Below, piece by piece: positions 1 to 7,012 of a stretch of 18,514 bases of DNA. The translations under genes and the position numbers were made by a program. Origin of the DNA: JBFIHZ01 sp041601535. Its GTDB lineage: Bacteria > Pseudomonadota > Gammaproteobacteria > Xanthomonadales > SZUA-36. Positions within the stretch are counted from its first letter, which is position 1, and every line of letters starts with the position of its first letter. The notes beneath the pieces were generated by a model. It worked only from the letters and a program-made list of their open reading frames with translations. It did no database searches and had not been told where the DNA came from. The stretch covers positions 1 to 18,514 of the forward strand of contig JBFIHZ010000040.1 in NCBI GenBank assembly GCA_041601535.1, written 5' to 3'.

Positions 1-31
1 ACAACTGCAGTCCTGAAGGAAACACCCTGCG

Positions 32-1207
32 ATGGCCCTGCTCGATAAATTCTCCACCGCCGCTGCCATCCGGGCGGGGCTGAATACCAGCGACCATGAC
101 CCCACCCACGTGGTCATAGACCAGATCCTGTCCGCTACCGAGGGCATGGTTGAAGGCCGTCACACCATCCTGGCCGGCACCAATAACTACCTGGGTCTGA
201 CCTTTGACCCCGCCTGTGTGGCCGCCGGCCAGCAGGCACTGGAAAGCCAGGGGACCGGCACCACCGGCTCACGCATGGCCAATGGCAGCTTCGCCGCCCA
301 TGCCTCGCTGGAACAGGAGTTTGCCGAATTTTATGACATGCCTTATGGCATGGTATTTTCCACCGGCTATGCCGCCAACCTGGCCAGTCTGTGCGCCTTG
401 CTGGCGCCGGGCGATGCGGTGCTGCTGGATGCTGATGCGCATGCCAGCCTGTACGATGGCTGCCGCATGAGTGGCGCGGATATATTCCGTTTCAAACACA
501 ACGACGCCAGCAGCCTGGAAAAGCGCATGCGCAGGCTGGGCGAGCGCGCCAGCAACAGCCTGATCGTAACCGAAGGGCTGTACAGCGTACTGGGTGACCA
601 GGCGCCTTTGCAGGACATCGTGGCAATAAAAAACCGCTACGGCGCACAATTGCTGGTGGACGAAGCCCATTCGCTGGGCGTATTCGGCGAGCACGGCCGC
701 GGAGTTGCTGAATCCGCCGGCGTGCTTGACCAGGTTGATTTTATTGTTGGCACGTTCAGCAAAAGCCTGGGGGCCATGGGCGGTTTCTGCGTCAGCCCGC
801 ACGAGGAACTCAAGCTGTTCCGCTACGTCGCCCGTGCGTTTATCTTCACCGCCTCGTCCAGCCCATCCATTATCGCCACCACGCGTGAAGCCCTGCGGCA
901 ACTGCGCAACCGCCCGGAATTGCGTGAACGGTTATGGGCCAATGCCCAACGGCTGTACTCCGGCCTGCAGGGACTGGGCTACAGCACCGGTCCGCAGGTC
1001 AGTCCGGTCGTGGCGGTAAAAATCGGCGAGCGTGAGCAGGCGCTGGACTGCTGGAACCGGCTTCTGGCCGCCGGCATCTACGTCAACCTGATGATTCCGC
1101 CGGCCTCACCCGACAGCTTCAGTTACCTGCGTTGCAGCGTCAGCGCGGCACACACCGAAGCGCAAATTGATACCATCATCAAGGCATTTGCCAGCCTCAG
1201 GCAGTGA
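32..1207 (+). CDS. spt: Serine palmitoyltransferase (alpha-oxoamine synthase family)
   Basis: PLP-dependent enzyme of 391 residues expected to condense L-serine with a long-chain acyl thioester to give 3-ketosphinganine, the first step of sphingolipid synthesis, in the cytoplasm. Seen directly: the PLP lysine K244 in the motif GTFSKSLGAMGG, the cofactor-binding VDEAHS (D210, H213), the ring-stacking histidine H137 in DADAHASLYDG, and the glycine-rich NNYLGL and GTGTTGSR segments near residues 51-81. The DAHASLYDGC context and EGLYSVLGD resemble bacterial Spt more than BioF or Kbl. Length is normal for soluble bacterial Spt. The ATG is preceded by GAAGGA at about 16-21. An upstream frame could stop at TGA 14-16, so spt may be the last gene of an operon lying to the left. 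The GNAT ceramide-synthase-like gene at 13407-14573 supports the sphingolipid reading. Other alpha-oxoamine synthases (CqsA type) cannot be fully excluded. Confidence 0.87.
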   Translation: MALLDKFSTAAAIRAGLNTSDHDPTHVVIDQILSATEGMVEGRHTILAGTNNYLGLTFDPACVAAGQQALESQGTGTTGSRMANGSFAAHASLEQEFAEFYDMPYGMVFSTGYAANLASLCALLAPGDAVLLDADAHASLYDGCRMSGADIFRFKHNDASSLEKRMRRLGERASNSLIVTEGLYSVLGDQAPLQDIVAIKNRYGAQLLVDEAHSLGVFGEHGRGVAESAGVLDQVDFIVGTFSKSLGAMGGFCVSPHEELKLFRYVARAFIFTASSSPSIIATTREALRQLRNRPELRERLWANAQRLYSGLQGLGYSTGPQVSPVVAVKIGEREQALDCWNRLLAAGIYVNLMIPPASPDSFSYLRCSVSAAHTEAQIDTIIKAFASLRQ

Positions 1208-1254
1208 ACGGAAACCTGAATGGCTGGCTCCGTTCGGCCGCCGGCAGTATCCGC

Positions 1255-1260
1255 TACAAT
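1255..1260 (+). promoter_or_regulatory. Candidate -10 box (TACAAT) upstream of pldA
   Basis: TACAAT lies 62 bases before the GTG start of the phospholipase gene, in the 115-base gap after spt. A poor -35 candidate (TTCGGC, 1233-1238) lies 16 bases upstream. The box suggests that pldA has its own promoter and does not depend only on read-through from spt. Confidence 0.4.
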
Positions 1261-1322
1261 TAAGCACTTGATCGACCAAGCCTGATCTGTCGACACCGCG
1301 CTCCTCGCCTGGGGAAAATGAT

Positions 1323-2441
1323 GTGATTTACTCCCGCTGCCCGACCCAACCTGTTTCTTCCTGTGAACTGAGCTGGCAACCGGTGTTATTGGTGCTGTTG
1401 GCCATGGCCCCGCTGCTGGTTTATGCCGGCCCCAGCCAGTCAGACACGCTCAATCCGGATTGCGTTATGCACCTGATGCAGTCGGCGGATGATCATCTGA
1501 CGGTGGGGGAAATTCGCCAGCGCTGTGCAGAGACGATCACGGCACACTCGTTTGAGGGGGCGAAACCAGACTCCGATGATGACGCCGATACGCATGGCAC
1601 ACTGGCCGCACCGGCTGACGCAGAGCAACTGACCGCGCTGACCGAGCGGCTGGAAACCGACCGCAAAGCCGCAGACCGCGCTTTCAGCATCATGGCCCAC
1701 CGGCCCAACTACATCCTGGCGGCGGCGTATAACACCGAAGGCTGGGACCCAACGCCGTTCCGTGAGGCCAGTGGCAACCCGGAATATGTCAACAAGGACG
1801 TGGAAGCGCAGTTCCAGATCAGCGTGAAAGTACCGCTGGCGCTGGACCTGTTCGACGGCCGGGCCGATTTGTATGCTGCCTACACCAATCGCTCGTTCTG
1901 GCAGGTGTACAGCGCCACCAATTCTCAGCCGTTCCGCGAGACCAACCACGAACCGGAGTTCTGGCTGCAGTTTGCCAACGATTGGCAATTTGCCGGCTTT
2001 ACCAACTCGGTCAATGCGGTGGGCTATTTGCACCAGTCCAATGGCCGCGGCGCCGTGCTGTCGCGCAGTTGGGACCGGCTGTACGCCAACTTCATCTTCC
2101 AGAAGGGCAATGTGGCCATCGGCATCATGCCCTGGTGGTGGATCAACGCCGACAAAAGTGAAAGCAGTAATCCCGATATAGATGACTACATGGGTTACGG
2201 CGAAATGAAGCTGGTGTGGGAGCGCAAGCGCCACGTGGTCGCGGTGATGCTGCGTAACCACATTGAAAGCGGCTTTGAGCGCGGCGCCACCGAAATCAGC
2301 TGGAGTTTCCCGATCTTCGGCTACAGCTACCTGCGCGGCTACCTGCAGTATTTCTACGGTTATGGCGAGAGCCTGATCGATTACAACCAGAAGGCCAACC
2401 GCCTGGGCATTGGTATTTCAGTCACTGACTGGTTTAACTGA
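1323..2441 (+). CDS. pldA: Outer-membrane phospholipase A (OMPLA, PldA)
   Basis: Outer-membrane beta-barrel lipase of 372 residues that hydrolyses phospholipids misplaced in the outer leaflet. The start is GTG at 1323: GGGGAAA at 1311-1317 is correctly spaced, whereas the ATGs at 1318 and 1321 run straight into TGA. A hydrophobic stretch (about 20-35) ending in VYAG looks like a signal peptide. An acidic, low-complexity region (about 80-115) precedes the barrel, which begins near residue 125 and ends in an aromatic residue two positions from the C-terminus (DWFN). The active-site block H237-Q-S239-N-G is clear, followed by SRSW-D251-RLY. The spacing matches E. coli His142/Ser144/Asn156, but the third residue is Asp instead of Asn. 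Ca2+-site equivalents R242 and S247 are kept. Beside spt and lipid genes it may act in outer-membrane lipid quality control, but it could simply be a neighbour. Confidence 0.9.
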   Translation: MIYSRCPTQPVSSCELSWQPVLLVLLAMAPLLVYAGPSQSDTLNPDCVMHLMQSADDHLTVGEIRQRCAETITAHSFEGAKPDSDDDADTHGTLAAPADAEQLTALTERLETDRKAADRAFSIMAHRPNYILAAAYNTEGWDPTPFREASGNPEYVNKDVEAQFQISVKVPLALDLFDGRADLYAAYTNRSFWQVYSATNSQPFRETNHEPEFWLQFANDWQFAGFTNSVNAVGYLHQSNGRGAVLSRSWDRLYANFIFQKGNVAIGIMPWWWINADKSESSNPDIDDYMGYGEMKLVWERKRHVVAVMLRNHIESGFERGATEISWSFPIFGYSYLRGYLQYFYGYGESLIDYNQKANRLGIGISVTDWFN

Positions 2442-2483
2442 GCCAGCCGCTACCAAACAGCAGCAGCGGCGGCAGCACGCGCT

Positions 2484-3761
2484 TCAAGCCGGCGTGTTGC
2501 GACTTATCCATACCAGCCGAACCGTCAGCGCCAGGGTCAGCAAAGAGGCGCAGATCGAGGCCAGGCCGGGGCCAATCAAGCCCACGGCTTTGGTGAACAG
2601 GAAAAACAGCCCGAGGTAGGCGCTGATGCCCAGCAGGTGGATGCGCAACAGGCTGGCAGCCCGGCCCATGGCATAGGCGGCCGCGCGCAGGGAAGCACTG
2701 GCCAGTTCAAAAGCCGCCGCGATCAGCAATAACACCAGCAGCGGCTGGGCCGGCACGTAGTCCGCACCGACCAGACCCAGCAACGGTTTTCCTGCCAGCA
2801 CCGCCACCAGCACGAATATGGCGCCCACACCGCCCGCCACCAGCGCAGTGCGAAACGGCAGGCGGCCAAAGCTGTCGCTGCCGGCATGCCAGGCGCGGGT
2901 CAGATCGGGAAACAGCACCTCACGCAGCATCACCGCCGGCTGGGTCAGCACGGTGGAAACTTCCCGTGCAAGCCGGAACAGGCCGGCCGCTGCGGGGCCC
3001 AGCAAAGCGCCTGCCAGCAGGGTGGAAAGGTGCTTGGGCAACAGGTCAATGCTGGTCTGCCAGTACACCACGCCGATAAAGCGCCAGAATTCACTGCCCT
3101 GCTCACGCAGTTCACCCCAGCGGAAGCCCTGCCACAGCGAGGTTGCCAGTTTGCCACTCAATTCCAGCAGGCCACGGCTGAACATGTACACATTGCCCAC
3201 CGCGTAGGCCACACCCCAGGCCAGCACAAACATCAGCATGGTGGCATCCGCCAGCCAGGCCGCCGCCACCAGCACCACGCGCACCAGTGGTGCCACCGCG
3301 TATTGCACACCCAGCGCATCGAAGCGGTCATACAGACGCAATATGCCGCTGCCGGTATTGATCGGGGTGGTCAGCAACACCAGCGCATACCACGGCGCCC
3401 AGCTGGCCATCTGTCCATCCCAGTGCAGCAGGCTGGCCGCCAGCGGCACGGCGGCCAGCGCCAGCAGTGTGGCCAGCGCACTGGTGGCAAAATCCAGTAC
3501 CAGCGTGGCGCGCAACAGGCTTTTCAGACCCGCCTCATTACCCTGTTCATGCAGTGGAATGCCAAAGCGCACGATGGCCTCAAAGGTGCGGAAGTTCAGC
3601 AGGCCCTTGATGACCAGCACATAGGTGTGCAGCAGAATCACCAGGCCGAACTGTTCCACTGGCAGGGCGTGCGCCATCAGGCCGGTGGCAGCCACGGCGC
3701 AGACCGCGCCGATACCACGCCCGCGCAGCACCTTGCCAAAGTTTTTCAATACCCGGTTCAC
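2484..3761 (-). CDS. Polysaccharide-type flippase (MOP superfamily membrane protein)
   Basis: Polytopic inner-membrane protein of about 425 residues with roughly 12 hydrophobic segments spread over its whole length, resembling the oligosaccharide flippases (Wzx-like, MOP superfamily) that move lipid-linked glycans across the inner membrane. I chose GTG at 3761, 13 bases past the stop of the preceding gene. A longer reading from 3824 would add a Cys/Gly/Arg-rich, unlikely N-terminus and overlap that gene. Segments such as ALPVEQFGLVILLHTYVLV (early) and PAAAGLFRLAREVSTVL (middle) are typical of the family. It is the last gene of the leftward block behind the CDP-alcohol phosphatidyltransferase, and no glycosyltransferase or polysaccharide polymerase is present in the window. 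Its cargo may therefore be a lipid-linked product of this locus. That cargo assignment is inference. Confidence 0.75.
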   Translation of the reverse strand: MNRVLKNFGKVLRGRGIGAVCAVAATGLMAHALPVEQFGLVILLHTYVLVIKGLLNFRTFEAIVRFGIPLHEQGNEAGLKSLLRATLVLDFATSALATLLALAAVPLAASLLHWDGQMASWAPWYALVLLTTPINTGSGILRLYDRFDALGVQYAVAPLVRVVLVAAAWLADATMLMFVLAWGVAYAVGNVYMFSRGLLELSGKLATSLWQGFRWGELREQGSEFWRFIGVVYWQTSIDLLPKHLSTLLAGALLGPAAAGLFRLAREVSTVLTQPAVMLREVLFPDLTRAWHAGSDSFGRLPFRTALVAGGVGAIFVLVAVLAGKPLLGLVGADYVPAQPLLVLLLIAAAFELASASLRAAAYAMGRAASLLRIHLLGISAYLGLFFLFTKAVGLIGPGLASICASLLTLALTVRLVWISRNTPA

Positions 3762-3774
3762 CCTGCGCCGCCCG

Positions 3775-4755
3775 TCACCGGAACGCACCGCGCCGGTACA
3801 ACCGCCACAGCACCGGCCAGCCAAAAATCAGCGGATACTTGCGCTGCCTGGCGGTGAGTTCCACCCGCACGCCGGAATGCCGGGCGATCTTCCACAGCAG
3901 GTAATCAAACCCGCGGTCAAAGGTGAAACCGGCTTTCAGCAGGCGCAGCACCGACAATACCTTGCCCTGTGCCCGCCGCAGCATCCAGCCCAGGCTGGAG
4001 CGGCGCCGCTGCCAGGCGGAAGCCGTGTAGCGGTACTCAAGTGTCGAATCATCAGCCACCAGCCCGGGAATGTCAGTGGCCAGGCCTCGCAACAAGGCCC
4101 GGTAATAGTCCGCATTGTGATCAAACAGGGCCAGTGCATGCCCGGGCGGTTCAGACCGGAGTTCACAGCCATAGGTCAGTGACAGCCCGCGGCTGACCCA
4201 GTCGGCGGCGGAAAACCGGCCGGGCAATTGCGCCAGCACACGCCGCGCAAACGTATCAGCCGCCTGGCCCAGCGCAGACACCAGCCGCTCGCGCACCACA
4301 TCATCGCGGCAATACAACAAGCCACAGGGCTGGGTAAAACGCGCCCAGAAATAGGAATGAAAATCATGCCGCATGGCGTATTCAAAGCGCCCCAGTGTCA
4401 TCACGGCGTACTTGGCGCGGGCCTGCTGTTCGCCCTGGCCACACCGCACCTGGTAGACATTGGGCGACAGCAGCCAGGCCAGTCCCGCATGCCAGGCGGG
4501 TTTCAGCGCGCCATAGCCGTCCAGCAGCACGTAAAAATCCAGCAGGGTATCGCGCTTGCCGCGCAGGTAGGAACCGTAAATCAGGATGGCCGCCACACCG
4601 CTGCCGTGGCGCTGGCGAATGGCTTCGACCAGGCCATCACGGGCCGTGTCCGGCCACTGGCAGGCCTGCGCCAACTGGCGGCTGATCAGAACCTGTGGTG
4701 ATTCAGTTGCCGTAGGCGCCACGGGTAGCACCAAACACACGGTAAGAGGCAGCAT
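3775..4755 (-). CDS. Nucleotidyltransferase-fold protein with degenerate active site, function unknown
   Basis: A protein of about 315-345 residues that I do not recognise as a named enzyme. Near its N-terminus it carries IYGSYLRGKRDTLLDFYVLL, which fits the Pol-beta-type nucleotidyltransferase pattern G-S, about ten residues, then D-h-D/E, except that the second acidic residue is Tyr. The rest is an alpha-rich domain with conserved-looking aromatic segments (HDFHSYFWARF, DHNADYYRALLRGL) and a basic C-terminal tail, without a signal peptide or clear membrane span. The start is uncertain: ATG 4755 is given, GTG codons at 4740, 4731 and 4722 or ATG 4806 are possible, and none has a strong ribosome site. 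It overlaps the end of the CDP-alcohol phosphatidyltransferase gene, so the two are probably translationally coupled. It may be a partner or regulatory subunit in headgroup transfer, or a lost-activity transferase. Confidence 0.6.
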   Translation of the reverse strand: MLPLTVCLVLPVAPTATESPQVLISRQLAQACQWPDTARDGLVEAIRQRHGSGVAAILIYGSYLRGKRDTLLDFYVLLDGYGALKPAWHAGLAWLLSPNVYQVRCGQGEQQARAKYAVMTLGRFEYAMRHDFHSYFWARFTQPCGLLYCRDDVVRERLVSALGQAADTFARRVLAQLPGRFSAADWVSRGLSLTYGCELRSEPPGHALALFDHNADYYRALLRGLATDIPGLVADDSTLEYRYTASAWQRRRSSLGWMLRRAQGKVLSVLRLLKAGFTFDRGFDYLLWKIARHSGVRVELTARQRKYPLIFGWPVLWRLYRRGAFR

Positions 4756-5938
4756 GCGGCCCGCTGGCCACGTTGTCCGCACTGAGCCAGGATTGCAGCC
4801 TGCCATGCCTCAGCCGGGCCAGCAGGCCTTGCAACAGTCGCAGCAGCAATACACCGGTGGTCAACACCGACCACCCCACCACGGCCACAAAGCCCCAGTC
4901 GGGCCGGCCGGCCAGCAGGCTGAGCGTCAGAATGATCAGGCAGGGGTTGCGCCGCGCGGTGACCAGCCGGAACCAGGCATCAAACGGCCGCCAGGTGAAA
5001 ATGCTGCAATCGCCCAGCAGCGGAAACAGGCCCTCCACCACCCGCCCGCCGACATAGGCCGCCACCAGCCACCAGCTCATCGCCGCGACATCCAGCGCCA
5101 GGCTTGGCAGCGGTACAGCCGCAAAGCCACCCAAAGACACACCCCAGAATATGTACCAGAACGGCGGGTGAATCAGGTCGATGGCATGGTCATAAAGGTG
5201 GCCAAACGGACTGGACTGGATGGTCACCCGCGCCAGCTTGCCATCCACCGTATCGAGCAGGGTCATCAGCCAGCCGGCCGCCAGACCAGCCGCGTAATGG
5301 CCGTGATAGAACGCCCAGCACGCCAGCAGCACCAGCACCAGGCCGATACTGGTCACGCCATTGGGCGACAGGCCAAGCCGGGCCGCCAGATGCACCAGCT
5401 GGCGCGCTGGCCGCGGCCAGACAAACTTGGTCACCAGATCCGTGATGCCGCGATAGGCGTTGCCATACAGCAGGTTTTCCAGCGGCTGGCGATTTTCGTC
5501 GCGAATGGGTTCCAGCAACGGTGGCCGTGCACTTCGCAGGGTTTCATTAAAAGCTTCCAGATCGGCGGTGCCGAGCCGCCGCAGGTCCCGGGGCAATTCC
5601 GCGCTGTTGCCACGCAGATAAGCCATGGCCGCAGCCGTCTGGCGGGCATCCACCAGCGCCGCCGCAGGCCGTCCGGCCCTCTGTCCTGCATCAACATCAA
5701 CTTCATCACCCGCAATCAGAACCGAGCCTGGATGCGCCAGCAGCCCTTTCAGCGTGCGGATTTCAAACAGGAAACGGCCATCCAGCAGCAATACCTGCCC
5801 CTCAGGGGGCAGCTCATCGGCCGAGGCCAGCCAATGGATGCCGCCCATCTCGCGCAGCTGCCGGCGCAGGCGCTCGGTGGAGTCCAGGCCCCACAGGCGA
5901 ACGGAACAGGGTTCAATCACAAGAGCAGAAATCGTCAT
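4703..5938 (-). CDS. CDP-alcohol phosphatidyltransferase with N-terminal nucleotidyltransferase-like domain
   Basis: Inner-membrane enzyme of 411 residues that should transfer a phospho-alcohol from a CDP-alcohol to a lipid (or lipid from CDP-lipid to an alcohol). The complete family signature is present: D229xxD232-G233xxA236-R237x8G246xxxD250xxxD254, embedded in several hydrophobic segments (about residues 195-390). The first 150 or so residues form a separate soluble domain beginning MTISALVIEPCSVRLWGL, reminiscent of a worn nucleotidyltransferase half as in IPCT/DIPPS-type fusions. The link segment YRGITDLVTKFVWPRPAR precedes the membrane part. I start at ATG 5938 because the longer reading from 6025 crosses the promoter. 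It is the first gene of the leftward block, with the degenerate nucleotidyltransferase and flippase behind it. Together with spt, a phosphosphingolipid headgroup role is plausible. An ordinary phosphatidylinositol- or phosphatidylglycerophosphate-type product remains possible. Confidence 0.85.
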   Translation of the reverse strand: MTISALVIEPCSVRLWGLDSTERLRRQLREMGGIHWLASADELPPEGQVLLLDGRFLFEIRTLKGLLAHPGSVLIAGDEVDVDAGQRAGRPAAALVDARQTAAAMAYLRGNSAELPRDLRRLGTADLEAFNETLRSARPPLLEPIRDENRQPLENLLYGNAYRGITDLVTKFVWPRPARQLVHLAARLGLSPNGVTSIGLVLVLLACWAFYHGHYAAGLAAGWLMTLLDTVDGKLARVTIQSSPFGHLYDHAIDLIHPPFWYIFWGVSLGGFAAVPLPSLALDVAAMSWWLVAAYVGGRVVEGLFPLLGDCSIFTWRPFDAWFRLVTARRNPCLIILTLSLLAGRPDWGFVAVVGWSVLTTGVLLLRLLQGLLARLRHGRLQSWLSADNVASGPHAASYRVFGATRGAYGN

Positions 5939-6030
5939 GTTATAGTTCTTTGCCTGCTGGGAAATGTGGTGTGGCTGGCCCTTCGAGGCGGGCCGGGGCA
6001 CTAACGCAAGCGCCGTTTGCAGCACGGTGC

Positions 6031-6039
6031 ATTATACCA
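6031..6039 (-). promoter_or_regulatory. Extended -10 promoter for the leftward block
   Basis: Read on the minus strand, the sequence TGGTATAAT gives a perfect TATAAT hexamer with an extended -10 TG. No good -35 is visible, as is common for extended -10 promoters. Transcription would begin near 6024 and leave a leader of about 85 bases before the CDP-alcohol phosphatidyltransferase start at 5938. Confidence 0.6.
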
Positions 6040-6077
6040 AGGCGAGCCCTTATCATCGCACCTGGGAAAGACTTTGC

Positions 6078-6965
6078 ATGCGCCTGATACATTTCACCGA
6101 CCCCCACCTCAGTTCACTGGCCGCATTCCGCTTCGGCCAGATGCGCGGCAAACGCCGTTCGGGCTTCCTGTCCTGGATGCGCAAACGGCAATGGATTCAT
6201 CGGCGTGAGGTGCTCGACCTGCTTACCTCAGCGGTCATTCGGGAGCAGCCAGACCGGATACTGCTGACCGGTGACCTGGTGCAGATCGGCCTTGAGGAAG
6301 AGATCCGCCAGGCCGCCGACTGGCTGCAACAATTGCAGCAAACCCAACAGGTATTTTTCGTACCCGGCAACCACGACGTCTATGCAGCCGATTCCTGGCC
6401 TGCCATGCGCAGCCACTGGGGTGAGCTGCTACCGCCCGCCGCGGCGCACGATCATCCGCTGGCAGGCTATCCCGTGCAGCAGCGCCTGGCTGATGTGCAG
6501 TTGCTGGGCGCTTCATCAGCCTGTGTCACGCCGGTATTCTCGGCCCGTGGTCAATTGGGCGATGCACAATTGGGACGTTTACAGTCCATGTTGCAACAAT
6601 GCCAGCAAGACCAGCAGTTGCCGCTGCTGTGCATCCACCACCCGCCCTTGCCGGGCATGACCAAATGGCGCAAGGCACTGAAAGAAACGGCGGCACTCCA
6701 ATCGCTGCTGGAACGGCATCCGCCGGCGGTCGTGCTGTGCGGGCACCTGCATGACAACCACGAACAAAGCCTTGGCCCAACACGCGTGTTCTGCACCGCA
6801 TCGGCATCCAGCCGCCAGCAGGCCTCGTACCGCGTGTTTGATGTCGAAGCAGACCACCAGGACTCCCGTCCGGCCTGGAAACTCAGCATGCAGTTAAAAA
6901 CACTGGCTCCGGCCGGCCGCGATTTCCACATCGCCGGGCAACAAAGCTGGCGATACGCCTACTGA
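6078..6965 (+). CDS. Calcineurin-like metallophosphoesterase
   Basis: Cytoplasmic-type two-metal phosphoesterase of 295 residues. All family motifs are present in order: D8-P-H10, G65-D66, G97-N98-H99-D100, H187-H188, and G222-H223-L-H225. The start is ATG 6078, with GGGAAAG 7 bases upstream, giving the N-terminus MRLIHFTDPH that the first metal motif requires. The reading from 5964 adds an implausible leader. No signal peptide is seen. The overall layout resembles the cyclic-nucleotide phosphodiesterase (CpdA/Icc) and YaeI branches. Substrate cannot be read from sequence: cAMP, a nucleotide-diphosphate lipid or alcohol, or a lipid phosphate are all candidates. It is divergent from the headgroup-transfer block and sits between it and lptFG, so a role in lipid-phosphate or CDP-alcohol metabolism is possible but inferred. 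Confidence 0.85.
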   Translation: MRLIHFTDPHLSSLAAFRFGQMRGKRRSGFLSWMRKRQWIHRREVLDLLTSAVIREQPDRILLTGDLVQIGLEEEIRQAADWLQQLQQTQQVFFVPGNHDVYAADSWPAMRSHWGELLPPAAAHDHPLAGYPVQQRLADVQLLGASSACVTPVFSARGQLGDAQLGRLQSMLQQCQQDQQLPLLCIHHPPLPGMTKWRKALKETAALQSLLERHPPAVVLCGHLHDNHEQSLGPTRVFCTASASSRQQASYRVFDVEADHQDSRPAWKLSMQLKTLAPAGRDFHIAGQQSWRYAY

Positions 6966-7012
6966 GTGATGCCTGCTGATGCCTGTCTGGCAGCGCTTGC
7001 CCGACCAGCGTA

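Noticed and set aside
269..901. 210-codon minus-strand open frame inside spt
   Set aside because: It is antisense to the PLP enzyme with conserved active-site motifs, and no family resemblance was seen.
32..1207. Biotin synthesis (BioF) or threonine-pathway (Kbl) identity for the first gene
   Set aside because: The DAHASLYDGC and EGLYSVLGD segments fit Spt better, no bio or tdh genes are nearby, and a ceramide-synthase-like gene is present in the same window.
1440..2261. 273-codon minus-strand open frame inside pldA
   Set aside because: It is complementary to the pldA catalytic block and has no domain of its own.
2886..3857. 323-codon plus-strand open frame
   Set aside because: It is antisense to the flippase, with composition dominated by Gln, His and Gly and no hydrophobic core or motif.
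4586..6004. 472-codon plus-strand open frame
   Set aside because: It is antisense to the CDP-alcohol phosphatidyltransferase, whose catalytic signature is perfect. The translation is rich in Gln, Arg, His and Pro with no recognisable domain, typical of a GC-rich shadow frame.
6966..7012. Terminator between the metallophosphoesterase and lptG
   Set aside because: There is a short direct repeat (TGATGCCTG twice, 6967-6985) and a weak CTGG/CCAG pairing, but no stable stem with a T-run.
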